Source: a virus. Taken from it: a DNA stretch of 55,957 nucleotides. The notes beneath the pieces are model-generated. The model saw only the letters and a program-made list of their open reading frames with translations. It searched no databases and had not been told where the DNA came from. The DNA lies in the IMG/VR virus record IMGVR_UViG_3300028831_000182, positions 1-55,957 of that record; one strand, 5' to 3'. Positions within the stretch are counted from its first letter, which is position 1. Every line of letters starts with the position of its first letter. Both the position numbers and the translations under genes were made by a program. Positions 1 through 8,183 of the stretch are shown here, piece by piece.

Positions 1-98
1 AGTTCGGGGTGGCTGGGGGCACGTCGTCCACACCGCGAGGCACGGTGGGTGGTGTGGTGAACAACCCGGGTGATAACAACGCGCGGGCCGCCCGGTGA
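1..98 (+). CDS. C-terminal end of a partial gene, probably portal
   Basis: The frame starting at base 3 is open from the window edge and encodes a 31-residue Gly/Asn-rich tail ending in NNARAAR before a TGA at 96-98. The next gene starts with GTG at 95, so stop and start overlap as GTGA, the junction used throughout this genome. No domain is visible. Position immediately upstream of head genes suggests the portal protein; this is inference from gene order only. Confidence 0.5.
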   Translation, partial: FGVAGGTSSTPRGTVGGVVNNPGDNNARAAR

Positions 99-778
99 CG
101 GGCCGCCCATCGGCGGTGCGGGACGTCACCCGCCAGGTTCAGGCCCTGATGGATGCGCTGCTGGTGGAGGAACACACCGCCGCAGCGGAAATCGAGTCCG
201 GTCTGCGCGGGTATGCGGTCACGTTGACGGAGCGGGTTATCGCCGCTGGCCCAACCCGGCGGAAGCTGCGGGCCGCGATCCCGCGGCTGTTGCCCACCAC
301 CGAGCAGGTCCTGGGGATCGCCGGGCCCCCGGTGGCGCAGCTGCTGGCGGTATCTCGGGAACGGACCCTGCCGGTGATCGGGCGGCAGTTACGCGCTTAT
401 CAGCAGGTGGTGGGGCCACACGCGGTGGGCGCATCAACGAGGGGGACGCTGGCCGCGCAGGAGATCGCCACCGAGCTGGAGGGGCATTACTACGCCGCGG
501 CGTGCTCGGCGATCGGCGCGGCGGTCGCTGGGGTGGTCACAGCGATGACGCAGCAGGTCGGCGTGTGGGCGGTGCGCCCCGCTGAGTTGGCACCGGAGCT
601 GGCGCGGCGCTGGTGCAGCGAGGACCTGGTGCGTCTGCCGGGGGCCCCTGGGCGGGGTGTGTTGTGGCAGATGCGGTCGGTGTGCACCGCGCGGGCACGG
701 GAGGCGTCAGTCAGTGTGGTGAACGGACTACTCATAGCGGGATATGAGGGCTGGAACCGGGCAGCCGCCGCCAGCTAG
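95..778 (+). CDS. Head-proximal protein of unknown function
   Basis: A 227-residue, Ala/Arg-rich, mostly helical protein starting at GTG and overlapping the upstream stop by GTGA. It follows the probable portal gene, where siphophages often encode a MuF-like minor head protein, protease or adaptor, but I see no Ser-protease or MuF motif. Residues about 155-190 are hydrophobic and Ala/Val-rich. It is followed by a 108-base gap holding a promoter and palindrome, so it closes a transcription unit. Function not assigned. Confidence 0.7.
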   Translation: MTGRPSAVRDVTRQVQALMDALLVEEHTAAAEIESGLRGYAVTLTERVIAAGPTRRKLRAAIPRLLPTTEQVLGIAGPPVAQLLAVSRERTLPVIGRQLRAYQQVVGPHAVGASTRGTLAAQEIATELEGHYYAAACSAIGAAVAGVVTAMTQQVGVWAVRPAELAPELARRWCSEDLVRLPGAPGRGVLWQMRSVCTARAREASVSVVNGLLIAGYEGWNRAAAAS

Positions 779-781
779 CCA

Positions 782-811
782 TTGACGATAGTGCCGCACG
801 TTTGTAACGTG
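782..811 (+). promoter_or_regulatory. Promoter with palindromic operator over the -10
   Basis: TTGACG (782-787), a 17-base spacer ending in TG, then TAACGT (805-810). The palindrome CACGTT-TGT-AACGTG (797-811) covers the -10. A nearly identical block (21 of 23 bases over 791-813) recurs at 26816-26838 before the replication genes. Host sigma-70 recognition and repressor or activator control are inferred. Confidence 0.65.
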
Positions 812-886
812 ACAGGGGTAACGGGGGATAACGAGGGAGAGGCAAACAGGTGACGTACCTGCGCCCAACCCCCACAGGAGGAAACC

Positions 887-1156
887 ATGACCAGCGTCGA
901 TGTTCGCCACCGTTCGATCAAGCACGCCCGTCAGAGCTACCGGGATTTAGCGGCCACGATGGACGTCGAGCAGGCCCGCTACCTGGCTAGCTACCGCCGG
1001 CACCAGGCAGGTATCACCGGTGCTGTCTACCCACCACCCGGCGAGTGGGCGGCACTTGTCCAGCCCCAGGTGACCCGCACCAGGGAGCAGTACCTGGCTT
1101 ACGCCGCCTACTGGGCATCGATTGCGGACGCACGTGCAACCAGCCAGGCTAGCTAG
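887..1156 (+). CDS. Small protein of unknown function
   Basis: An 89-residue protein rich in Tyr, Arg and Ala, predicted mainly helical, with no Cys cluster, signal peptide or membrane segment. It is the first gene after the 782-811 promoter and is preceded by the genome's repeated start-associated sequence (CAGGAGGAAACC directly before ATG). It heads the short operon leading to the sigma factor gene. I do not recognise the family. Confidence 0.7.
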   Translation: MTSVDVRHRSIKHARQSYRDLAATMDVEQARYLASYRRHQAGITGAVYPPPGEWAALVQPQVTRTREQYLAYAAYWASIADARATSQAS

Positions 1157-1158
1157 CC

Positions 1159-1323
1159 ATGGGCCTAATCATCGTGGTGCTGCTGTGCGCCATCGCCATG
1201 GCAGCTGCGTTACACCGGGACCGCCACGCTAACGGCACACCCCACCAGTTCGGCCCATTCCAGGTCCGGGTGAACCCCGCCAAACGGGGCCTATTCCGCG
1301 CCCGACACAACCCCACCGACTAG
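1159..1323 (+). CDS. Small single-TM membrane protein
   Basis: A 54-residue protein with an N-terminal hydrophobic stretch (LIIVVLLCAIAMAAAL, residues 3-18) followed by a basic, polar tail. It starts two bases after the upstream TAG, suggesting translational coupling. No SD is obvious. Probably N-out or N-in single-pass inner membrane protein; no function can be assigned. Confidence 0.55.
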   Translation: MGLIIVVLLCAIAMAAALHRDRHANGTPHQFGPFQVRVNPAKRGLFRARHNPTD

Positions 1324-1397
1324 AACCACGTCCGCCGGCATAGATACCGGCTGTCTCCAGCTGAGCGGGACGCCGCCAGCGCCTTAGAGAGGAAACC

Positions 1398-1994
1398 GTG
1401 ATGACCAGTTGCCCCGTCGTCCCTGACCCCCGGGTGTCCACTGAGGTGGATGCGTGGGAGCTGGTGCGCCGCACCCAGGACGGTGACCAGGCCGCGTTCG
1501 GCCAGCTGTATGACCGCTACGTGGACGTGGTGTTCCGTTTCATCCTGTACCGGGTGGGGGACCGACCACTGGCTGAGGACCTGACCAGTGAGACGTTCTG
1601 CCGCGCGCTGCGCCGGATCAGCTCGGTGGCCTATCAAGGCCGGGACGTCGGGGCCTGGTTTATCACGATCGCCCGCAACCTGGTGCTCGATCACGTCAAG
1701 TGCTCACGCACGAAGCTGGAATGCACCACAGCGGACATGCTGGACGCCTGTGACGACCGCAGCCCGGACCGGATGGCCATCGACCGGGACATCACCCGCC
1801 GGGTGATGCGCTGCATTCAGCGGTTAAGCCCAGAGCAGGCCACCGCGGTCACCCTGCAGCACATTCACGGGCTGTCCGTGGCTGAGGTGGCTGCCGCCAT
1901 GGGCAAGAGGGATGGCGCAGTGAAGGCCCTGGCCTACCGTGGGCGGGTGGCGCTGGCCCAGATGCCTGAGCTGCAGAGGCTGGTGGACTGGTGA
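1398..1994 (+). CDS. ECF-type RNA polymerase sigma factor
   Basis: A 198-residue sigma-70 family protein of extracytoplasmic-function size. Region 2 lies at about residues 28-75, with the AFGQLYDRYVDVVFRF and LAEDLTSETFCRAL segments typical of sigma region 2.1-2.4. Region 4 lies at about 135-185 (LSPEQATAVTLQHIHGLSVAEVAAAMG, read as an HTH followed by AVKALAYRGRVAL). There is no region 3 and no anti-sigma domain. Preceded by AGAGGAAACC next to GTG 1398; ATG 1401 is the alternative start. The stop overlaps the start of the next gene. It should redirect host core polymerase to a promoter subset, perhaps phage late genes, but no matching ECF promoter was found. Confidence 0.9.
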   Translation: MMTSCPVVPDPRVSTEVDAWELVRRTQDGDQAAFGQLYDRYVDVVFRFILYRVGDRPLAEDLTSETFCRALRRISSVAYQGRDVGAWFITIARNLVLDHVKCSRTKLECTTADMLDACDDRSPDRMAIDRDITRRVMRCIQRLSPEQATAVTLQHIHGLSVAEVAAAMGKRDGAVKALAYRGRVALAQMPELQRLVDW

Positions 1995-2539
1995 ACGATC
2001 GGCTGGTCGACGTGCTGTTAGCCGAGTACGCCGAACTGAAAGACGAACAACGCACCCGGATCAAGGTGCGGGACAACCTGCCCTATGTGGCGCTGGCGCT
2101 CGCCGGGGTGGCCGTCACGAAGGCATACGACGGTGGGCCCGCGGCGCTGATCCTGCTGCTGTTAGGACCGGCGCTGGTCATCCTGGGCGTGGTCTACCTG
2201 CGCAATGACAACAAAATCAGCGAGATCGGGACGTACATCGCTGTCCAGCTCGCTGAGCGGTTGTCAGCGCAGCTGCCCGGATCGCCGGCAGTGTTCGAGT
2301 GGGAACGAGCTCACCGTGAGGTGCCCGGGCGCCGGGCCAACACGATCATGCAGCTGGCCATCGATCTATCGGTGTTCTGTGTGATCCCGCTGGTGTCCTT
2401 GACGGTTTTCTGGATCATCGGGCCGCACCAGGTGTGGCTGATTGTGCTGTCCGCGTTCTCCACCATCGCGGTGGGCCTGCTCGCCGCGGCGATCGTCCGC
2501 CCAGTAGTCGCTGGGAAGTTCACATGGAGGCTGCCGTGA
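1991..2539 (+). CDS. Four-TM membrane protein coupled to the sigma factor
   Basis: A 182-residue protein. A charged N-terminus (about 1-30) is followed by two hydrophobic segments (about 31-47 and 52-69), a cytoplasmic segment with NDNKISEIGTYIAVQLAERL, then two more TM helices (about 125-144 and 150-170). The GTG start overlaps the sigma stop (GTGA). The central segment resembles a conserved motif seen in actinobacterial membrane proteins of unknown function. Coupling to an ECF sigma raises an anti-sigma or tethering role, but the usual zinc-binding anti-sigma motif is absent. Confidence 0.75.
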   Translation: MNDRLVDVLLAEYAELKDEQRTRIKVRDNLPYVALALAGVAVTKAYDGGPAALILLLLGPALVILGVVYLRNDNKISEIGTYIAVQLAERLSAQLPGSPAVFEWERAHREVPGRRANTIMQLAIDLSVFCVIPLVSLTVFWIIGPHQVWLIVLSAFSTIAVGLLAAAIVRPVVAGKFTWRLP

Positions 2540-2694
2540 CCACTTCCGACCAGACCAACCTGGTGGGTGCGCTCACCGAGGAAAACCACGACCTGCGCGC
2601 CGAGGTGGGCCTGCTGCGTCAGCAACTGGACGAGTTCTACCGCCCGGGCTGGACACAGTGCGCCGCCGCAGCGGTCACCGAGGGGCAGCGGTGA
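2536..2694 (+). CDS. Short coiled-coil protein
   Basis: A 52-residue protein with a heptad-like helix (ALTEENHDLRAEVGLLRQQL). GTG 2536 is preferred because a GGAGG lies five bases upstream and GTGA overlaps the previous stop; ATG 2524 is in frame too. No catalytic motif. Possibly a small dimerising accessory of the neighbouring genes; unassigned. Confidence 0.55.
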   Translation: MTTSDQTNLVGALTEENHDLRAEVGLLRQQLDEFYRPGWTQCAAAAVTEGQR

Positions 2695-2930
2695 GCGACG
2701 CCCGAACCATTAAGGCCGCGATCGACAACCTGGCGCGGGTCCTGGATGAAGGTCTAGCCGGCCTGAAACCACCCGCGCCGGGCACTGCCCCGTTCGCCGT
2801 GGCCGGTGACGTCAACACGCGGCTACCGGATGCCGGGTTCGAGGTCTACAGCCCCGGCGAGGCGACCGTCACCATCGGATCGGACTTTGTGGCGGTGCTG
2901 ATCCGCCGGGTACCGTCACAAGGGCTGTGA
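2691..2930 (+). CDS. Hypothetical protein
   Basis: A 79-residue protein: an N-terminal helix (about 1-24), a Pro/Gly linker, then a beta-rich C-terminus (about 45-78). GTG start overlaps the upstream stop, with GAGGGGCAGC as SD. It belongs to the sigma-factor operon. No recognised family. Confidence 0.6.
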   Translation: MSDARTIKAAIDNLARVLDEGLAGLKPPAPGTAPFAVAGDVNTRLPDAGFEVYSPGEATVTIGSDFVAVLIRRVPSQGL

Positions 2931-2976
2931 TCTGCGGATATACCGCACACCCATCCTGTTGACCCTGGGAGCTGAT

Positions 2977-3252
2977 ATGACCCTCGAGGAAGCCCTGACC
3001 GTGTTGCTCGGCACGGACCGTACCGGTGATGACCTGGCTGACCTGGCTGCCGCGGCGCGGGAATCGTTCCGCCGTCGGGAGGTGAACACCCAGGCCGGTG
3101 CCGCGGTGCTCCACGCCATGGTGACCGACCATTACCGGTCCTATGAGCAGATCAGTGACCTGACCGGGATCCCGGAAGATGTGGCGCAGCGGTGGGCAGC
3201 ACCACCGGAGCGGGTTCCCGTGTCGGTGTCAGCGTCGCGGATGCTGTCCTAG
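2977..3252 (+). CDS. Small protein with a possible HTH
   Basis: A 91-residue acidic helical protein. The segment SYEQISDLTGIPEDVAQRWA (about 56-75) has helix-turn-helix spacing. ATG 2977 is chosen over the in-frame upstream ATG/GTG because GGGAG lies six bases before it. It is preceded by a 46-base gap. A DNA-binding role is plausible but unproven. Confidence 0.6.
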   Translation: MTLEEALTVLLGTDRTGDDLADLAAAARESFRRREVNTQAGAAVLHAMVTDHYRSYEQISDLTGIPEDVAQRWAAPPERVPVSVSASRMLS

Positions 3253-3276
3253 GCAGCCCTGGCAGGCTTACCGACC

Positions 3277-4065
3277 GTGGCCAGCTCCGTCCCGCTGTTA
3301 CGTAAGCAATTGATAGCTGTGGTCGACGGGGCCACCACGATGATTTGCCTGGACTGCGCTGGGCAGGTGCGGGACCTGGGGGACAAGTTCCATACCCTGG
3401 TCGGGGACTTCCAGCAGCCACCGTTTCACCGCTGGTGCCGCTCGGTGGTGGTCCCGTACCTGCCCGGTGGGGTCGATGACCAGCGTGAGGTGGCTAACGC
3501 TGAGATCCGCCGCCGGCCGCTGAAAGAACGCCGTAAGGGCCCCGGTGGGGTTGGTGCCCGCCGGGTTCCTCCACCGCACGCCGCGACGTTCGAGCGCCGG
3601 ATCACTCCCGACGACGCGGGCAGCTACGCGGATTTGTTCGATCGGGTCCTGGACGGCCCGGACCGGGAGCACCTAGAGGCCCTGAACTGGTATCTCCAGC
3701 ATGATGTGCTGGACCGGCAGCTGAGGCAGGGCCGCCCCGATGACCAGTACCTGCCGATGATCGCCGCGCTGGACGCCGCGATCCAGTCCCGTCGACTGCG
3801 TGATCAGGTCACGGTGTTCACCGCGATAAGTCACCCGAATGCCGCACGGTTGCGGGTATCAGATGTGGTGTCGGACGACTCTTACCTACAGGTGAGCCTG
3901 GATCCGGCGGTGGCCGCCAGGTGGGGTAGGCCGGTGGCGTTGACCCTCCCGGCGGGTTTGCCGGCGATCCAGCTCGAGCGGGACACCCAGCGGATGCTGT
4001 TAGCGCGCCGGCATTCATGGCGGGTACTGGCGCTGGGGTTGGTTCTGGTGGCGCTGTTACTGTGA
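3277..4065 (+). CDS. MuF-like protein with degenerate ADP-ribosyltransferase-like domain
   Basis: A 262-residue protein. N-terminal half carries CLDC (about 24-27) and FHRWCRS (about 49-55), the C-x2-C then H-x2-C arrangement seen at MuF C-termini. From about residue 150 it follows the layout of VIP2/ADPrib_exo toxins: VTVFTAIS where an Arg strand is expected, DDSYLQVSLDP at the STS position, LTLPAGLPAIQL, then a final strand HSWRV. The catalytic Arg, STS and ExE are not conserved (TAIS, QVS, TQRMLL), so activity is doubtful. Ends with a hydrophobic tail. Followed by a strong terminator. MuF-linked toxins are packaged in virions in other phages; that is inference here. Confidence 0.6.
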   Translation: MASSVPLLRKQLIAVVDGATTMICLDCAGQVRDLGDKFHTLVGDFQQPPFHRWCRSVVVPYLPGGVDDQREVANAEIRRRPLKERRKGPGGVGARRVPPPHAATFERRITPDDAGSYADLFDRVLDGPDREHLEALNWYLQHDVLDRQLRQGRPDDQYLPMIAALDAAIQSRRLRDQVTVFTAISHPNAARLRVSDVVSDDSYLQVSLDPAVAARWGRPVALTLPAGLPAIQLERDTQRMLLARRHSWRVLALGLVLVALLL

Positions 4066-4144
4066 TGGCGTGTCGACGGGTTGGATCTGGGTGGCTCTAG
4101 GTCTGGCCAGCGGCTGACTCTCTGGTGATTGATGGTGACCCCTT

Positions 4145-4188
4145 ACAGCGGGGACCGGGAAACTGAACCGGTCCCCGCTGTGTTTTTG
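4145..4188 (+). terminator. Strong intrinsic terminator
   Basis: A perfect 13-base stem (ACAGCGGGGACCG / CGGTCCCCGCTGT) with an 11-base loop is followed directly by GTTTTTG. It closes the operon 887-4065. It is the clearest rho-independent terminator in the window. Confidence 0.92.
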
Positions 4189-4273
4189 TGCCCCTTGTGA
4201 CGGTGGTGTGCGCCGGGCGGCACGGCTGCCTGGATTCCCCCGCCGACTAGACCCGGGTCGTATCGTCACCGGG

Positions 4274-4486
4274 GTGCGCCCGGGATCGCTGGTCATCGTC
4301 CGTGATGACCGTCTGGTGGAACAGCCGAACCTGGCTCTGCGCCATTTCCGCACCCAGGCCGCTGACGCGGTGCGCCGCGCTGAGCTGGACAGCGACGAAC
4401 ACGACCTGATCTGGGCGCTGTTCCTGGCCGCGGAAGGGTGGGACACGCTGCCGGCGTGGGTGACGTCCCGGCTGGGTGGGCGGTAG
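4274..4486 (+). CDS. Hypothetical protein
   Basis: A 70-residue protein (GTG 4274; GTG 4208 would add 22 Arg-rich residues that look non-coding). It has a beta-like N-terminus (SLVIVRDDRLV) and two helices. No SD is clear for either start. It stands alone between a terminator and a convergent minus-strand gene. Unrecognised. Confidence 0.45.
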   Translation: MRPGSLVIVRDDRLVEQPNLALRHFRTQAADAVRRAELDSDEHDLIWALFLAAEGWDTLPAWVTSRLGGR

Positions 4487-4645
4487 TCTCCGGTCACTTC
4501 TGCACCACCGGTATGCGCTGTGCCGCCGGCCGGGGTTGGCTCCCGTCAGGAAACAGGAGACACCCCGGCGGTCAGCGGTTACACTCAGTTCAGCGCCCAC
4601 CGAATCCTCCCCCGAACAGGTGGGCGAGCATTTCCCCCTAGGCGA

Positions 4646-4673
4646 GACCCCGGCAGCCCACCGCGCCGGGGTC
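4646..4673 (-). terminator. Hairpin downstream of the minus-strand membrane gene
   Basis: GACCCCGGC (4646-4654) pairs perfectly with GCCGGGGTC (4665-4673) over a 10-base loop, just past the stop of the minus-strand gene at 4678. No U-tract follows. It may terminate transcription from both sides of this convergent junction. Confidence 0.5.
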
Positions 4674-4677
4674 CGTC

Positions 4678-4947
4678 TCATTCCAGGGGCTGGGTGCATT
4701 TCCGGCAGCGGGTGGCCCCGACTGGGACCCGGGATAGGCACTGGCCGCAGCGGGACAACCCGATGCGGGTTTTCGTCAGCATCCAGTAGGTGTTCAGTGG
4801 CCACACCACCCAGAACAGGTACACCAGTGGCCACCACAACGCGGACGCGAGTAGCGCGGCGAACCCGGCGGGGAACATCGCGATAGCACCGGTCAGGAAC
4901 AGCCGGTCGGTCAGGGCCTTGTCATTAAGGCGTTGCTGGATGCTCAC
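4678..4947 (-). CDS. Membrane protein with C-terminal zinc ribbon
   Basis: An 89-residue protein. A short N-terminal helix is followed by hydrophobic segments (about 17-35 and 37-55), then a cytoplasmic zinc ribbon with two CxxC pairs (CGQC about 68-71 and CRKC about 81-84). GTG start with GGGGAGGAC six bases upstream. It is the only minus-strand gene among the structural genes and has its own convergent hairpin. Function unknown; it resembles small zinc-ribbon membrane proteins of actinobacteria. Confidence 0.7.
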   Translation of the reverse strand: MSIQQRLNDKALTDRLFLTGAIAMFPAGFAALLASALWWPLVYLFWVVWPLNTYWMLTKTRIGLSRCGQCLSRVPVGATRCRKCTQPLE

Positions 4948-5230
4948 GGTCGGGTCCTCCCCCTGGCGTAATAGGTCTGTCACCGTGCGTATCGCACACC
5001 GGTCACGGTTTGTTACCGGCGGGTTGTGTAGGACCAGATACCCACCAGTGCCCCTGATCGGTGGCCTACGCCGATCGGGTGCCCGGATGATCCGCGCCGT
5101 ACATACATCGGGCGCGGGACCACCGACCGGGTATCGCCGGGCGCAACGGGGCACACAGCTACCGGGGTGCACGGAGACGGGTGCACGGGTGACGGAGTGG
5201 GGCACGCGCTGACAGCCAGGAGGCGCACAC
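4948..5230. other. Divergent intergenic region ahead of the capsid operon
   Basis: A 283-base gap between the minus-strand membrane gene and the scaffold gene. It contains the palindrome GTGCG-TAT-CGCAC (about 4986-4998). No TTGnnn-N17 promoter of the kind found elsewhere is convincing here. The SD AGGAGG of the scaffold gene is at its right end. Divergent promoters are expected but were not located. Confidence 0.4.
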
Positions 5231-6148
5231 GTGACCGCACCCAACCCGCAGCAGCAGGGCCAACCCCAGCAGGGCCAGCAGGCACCTAACCAGTCAGGCA
5301 ATGGGCAGCCACCCACCACGGGTTCGGCTGACCAGGGCCAGCAGGGTCAGGGCCAGTTCCAGCAGTTCCCACCGCAGGGTGGGGCGCCTGCCCAGAATCC
5401 GTGGGCTGGCCTGTTGGACGCTGCCCCGCAGGGTGGTGGCCAGCCGACGCAGGGTCAGGGTCAACCAGCCCAGGGTCAGCCTGGGTGGCCACCCCCGCCG
5501 GCACCACCGCAGATGGATCCCACTCAGCTGATGGATCTGATCGGGCGGGCGGTGACCTCAGCGGTGGATCGCAGGGTCAATCAGCTGGCCAACCCGCAGT
5601 GGCAGCAGGCCCACGGTCAACCAGCCCAGGGTCAGCCACCGCAGCAGCAGGGCCAGCCCGGGTATCCGCCCGCCGGCTATCCGCCGGCACCACCGCACCA
5701 GTCGGGTCCGTCTGATGCGGATCGGCGTGAGGCCAGGATGGCTGCCCGGGAGTACCTGGGGGACCAGATCCAGTTCGGTTCGGATGCTGAGCGGGCTATG
5801 GCGGTGGAACTCACCGCGGCCGGGGTGGAAACCCAGCTGGCGCTGGGGATGACACCGAACCAGGCGGGGCTGGCGGCAGCGCAGACCGTTGCGCAGCGGG
5901 TGACGGCACTACGACGCACGTATGAGGACCAGGCGGTGCGCGCGTTACGCGCCCGGGGTCTGCTCAACGAGCAACCCCAGGTGCCCGCGGGCATGGCCGG
6001 GTCCATGGGCCTACCGCAGGGTGGGACCGCGGTCAGCACCGCCCAGACGCACCAGACCGCAGCTAAGGCCAGCAAGTTGGCCGCGTGGGCTGCGGAGGAA
6101 AACGCGCAACGTGGGTGGACCACGAAACCAGGAGCTACTGGTTCGTAA
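5231..6148 (+). CDS. Capsid scaffold protein
   Basis: A 305-residue protein with a low-complexity first half rich in Gln, Pro and Gly (about 1-160) and a charged, helical second half (about 160-260, DADRREARMAAREYL onward) ending in a basic tail. GTG start with a good AGGAGG. It lies directly before the decoration and capsid genes, the standard place for a scaffold. The disordered Q/P/G-rich region is typical of actinophage scaffolds. It should act inside the procapsid and be absent from the mature virion. Confidence 0.8.
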   Translation: MTAPNPQQQGQPQQGQQAPNQSGNGQPPTTGSADQGQQGQGQFQQFPPQGGAPAQNPWAGLLDAAPQGGGQPTQGQGQPAQGQPGWPPPPAPPQMDPTQLMDLIGRAVTSAVDRRVNQLANPQWQQAHGQPAQGQPPQQQGQPGYPPAGYPPAPPHQSGPSDADRREARMAAREYLGDQIQFGSDAERAMAVELTAAGVETQLALGMTPNQAGLAAAQTVAQRVTALRRTYEDQAVRALRARGLLNEQPQVPAGMAGSMGLPQGGTAVSTAQTHQTAAKASKLAAWAAEENAQRGWTTKPGATGS

Positions 6149-6163
6149 CCCGTTAGGAGCAGC

Positions 6164-6904
6164 ATGACCACTCCATACCGCCAGTTTGGGGGTGGGTTCA
6201 GCCCTGGTTTGCGCGAGGCAGACCTGGACATCGACCCCACCGTTGACTGGCTTGCCAGCGAGCACTACTCGGTGAAACGCGCCGGGATCACCATCGACTA
6301 CACCACGGTGGACGCGGACGCGGATGGCCAGCGGATCATCCGTGGCGGCACCGCCATGGGGAAGATCACCGCATCGGGGAAGTACGGCCCGTACCGCCCG
6401 CAGACCAATGAGGTGCAGCAGCTTTCGATCACCGGTTCACCGACCGGTGGCACGTTCACCATCACCTGGTCGGGGCAGACCACGACCGCTATCGCCTACA
6501 ACGCCACCGCGGCGCAGGTGAAGGCGGCGCTGGAGGCCCTGTCGAACATCAACCCCGGCGATGTGGACGTCACTGGTGGGCCGCTGCCGGGTAGCGCGGT
6601 GTCGGTCACTTTCAAGGGCCAGTACATCGGGACGAACGTGGCCGCGATGACGTCCACGGACTCCCTGACTGGTGGCACCAGCCCGGCGACGGCGATCAGC
6701 ACCGCCACCGCGGGTGGCGCTGACCCGTCGTCCCCGGATGGTCGGGAGACAGCGGTGGGCCTGTTGTTCCCCGGTGACCTGAACGTCCAGTGGGGTGACA
6801 CGGTGGCGTCGCTGATGACCCACGGGTCCGCGATCGAGGCCCGCTGCACTGGGATCGACTCGGCCGCTAAGACCGACCTGGCAGGGAGGATCTGGTTCCA
6901 GTGA
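6164..6904 (+). CDS. gpD-like head decoration protein with inserted Ig-like domain
   Basis: A 246-residue protein. The ends match a lambda-gpD-like decoration fold: RIIRGGTAMGKITASGKYGP (about 56-75) and DGRETAVGLLFPGDL onward (about 193-246). Between them, at about residues 87-187, sits an Ig-like domain beginning QLSITGSPTGGTFTITW and ending LTGGTSP-ATAIST. A close relative of this domain is inserted in the major tail protein at 10324. It overlaps the capsid gene start (GTGA). It probably trims and stabilises the capsid lattice and displays the Ig-like domain on the head surface. Confidence 0.85.
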   Translation: MTTPYRQFGGGFSPGLREADLDIDPTVDWLASEHYSVKRAGITIDYTTVDADADGQRIIRGGTAMGKITASGKYGPYRPQTNEVQQLSITGSPTGGTFTITWSGQTTTAIAYNATAAQVKAALEALSNINPGDVDVTGGPLPGSAVSVTFKGQYIGTNVAAMTSTDSLTGGTSPATAISTATAGGADPSSPDGRETAVGLLFPGDLNVQWGDTVASLMTHGSAIEARCTGIDSAAKTDLAGRIWFQ

Positions 6905-7986
6905 ACATTTGGCAGCTGGAAGAGCTCCAGCCACCCCTGCTGTTGCCCTACGTTCGGTCCCTGCTCGCACCGGAGGCTTACCGGGGTAACGCGTGGCTCC
7001 CGGACCGCACCCACGGTGACGTCGAGTACCAGTACCTGGTCGGCGCGCGGAACACCCCGGTCATGGCGCACATCATCGGTTGGGACGCTGAGGCCCCGAT
7101 CGCTGGTCGTGAGGCCCAGGGCCGCAAGGTGTTCGGTGAGCTGCCCCCGATCAAGCGCAAGCGCCGGATTTCGGAGAAGGAAATCCTGCGGTTTATGACC
7201 CCCCGCATGGGCACCACCGACCAGCAGGACGCGCTGCGTCAGCTGATGGGTTCGATCGCGAACCTGGTTGCGTCGGTCCAGGCCCGTGTCGAGTGGTTGC
7301 GGATGCAGGCCCTGTCTGAGGACGTCCTGATCTACGACGAGGGCGGCGTCAAGTGGCAGTTTGACTACGGCATCAATGACGAGTACCAGATCAACCTGGT
7401 CACTCAGACCGATGGTGCGAGCACCGATGTGTCCGCGGACTACGGGCCGGCGTGGTCGGATGTGGCTAACGCCACGCCCATCACCGACCTGCGTCACATT
7501 TGCGGGAAGATCCAGGACGAGACGGGGCAGCGTCCCCAGACCCTGGTGTGCTCCCGGAAGTACGCGGAATACCTCCTGGACAATGACCAGCTGAAAGGCT
7601 GGATCTACCAGACCAACGCGCCGGACCGGCCGCTGCTGCCGGGTGAGGTGCAGTCCCTGTTCACCCGCTATGACCTGCCGGCGATCGTGACCTATGACGT
7701 CACGGTCAACGCTGAGGCCCATGACGGGTCGGTGTCGACGGTGCGGCCGATGTCGCAGAACAAGGCTGTGCTGCTGCCGGGTCCCCCGGTGGGTAACACC
7801 CTGTGGGGTCCCACCGCTGAGTCCCGGGCGTTGATCGGTACCGCGTACTCCCAGATGGCTCCCGGGTTGTGGGCATCGACCTACGGCACTGACGAGCCGC
7901 CCGGCGAGTGGTCCAAGGTTGTGGCGGTCGCGTTCCCGGTGGTCCCGGACGCGCACCTGTTGGGGCAGATGACGCTGGGCGCATAG
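6901..7986 (+). CDS. Major capsid protein (lambda gpE family)
   Basis: A 361-residue protein of the size and pattern of the phage major capsid protein E family (HK97 fold). Recognisable stretches are VEYQYLVGARNTPVMAHII with nearby EAPIAGREAQG (about 40-75), the long helix QDALRQLMGSIANLVASVQARVEW (about 108-132) and KAVLLPGPPVGNTLWGPT near the C-terminus. GTG start overlaps the decoration gene stop. Followed by a terminator at 8023-8063, so this high-expression unit ends here. It builds the icosahedral shell around the scaffold. Confidence 0.93.
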   Translation: MNIWQLEELQPPLLLPYVRSLLAPEAYRGNAWLPDRTHGDVEYQYLVGARNTPVMAHIIGWDAEAPIAGREAQGRKVFGELPPIKRKRRISEKEILRFMTPRMGTTDQQDALRQLMGSIANLVASVQARVEWLRMQALSEDVLIYDEGGVKWQFDYGINDEYQINLVTQTDGASTDVSADYGPAWSDVANATPITDLRHICGKIQDETGQRPQTLVCSRKYAEYLLDNDQLKGWIYQTNAPDRPLLPGEVQSLFTRYDLPAIVTYDVTVNAEAHDGSVSTVRPMSQNKAVLLPGPPVGNTLWGPTAESRALIGTAYSQMAPGLWASTYGTDEPPGEWSKVVAVAFPVVPDAHLLGQMTLGA

Positions 7987-8022
7987 GGGCCTGGCCGGGG
8001 GGAGTTTCCCCAGGGGAAAGGG

Positions 8023-8063
8023 AGGGGCTGACTGTCGTGTCGCGCCACTGACGGTCAGCCCCT
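8023..8063 (+). terminator. Terminator after the capsid gene
   Basis: AGGGGCTGAC (8023-8032) pairs perfectly with GTCAGCCCCT (8054-8063). The loop can form an inner GTC/GAC stem. A pyrimidine-rich CCGTCTATTCCTT follows. It separates capsid from connector genes. Confidence 0.85.
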
Positions 8064-8183
8064 CCGTCTATTCCTTGGTTGATTGATGAGGGGTCCAAAC
8101 CCCAACTAGCTGGGGGTGGACACCAACTCGTTGCTATTTATCTCCAATTCAGCTCCAACTAGGTCCAGATATTGGAGGCCCGG

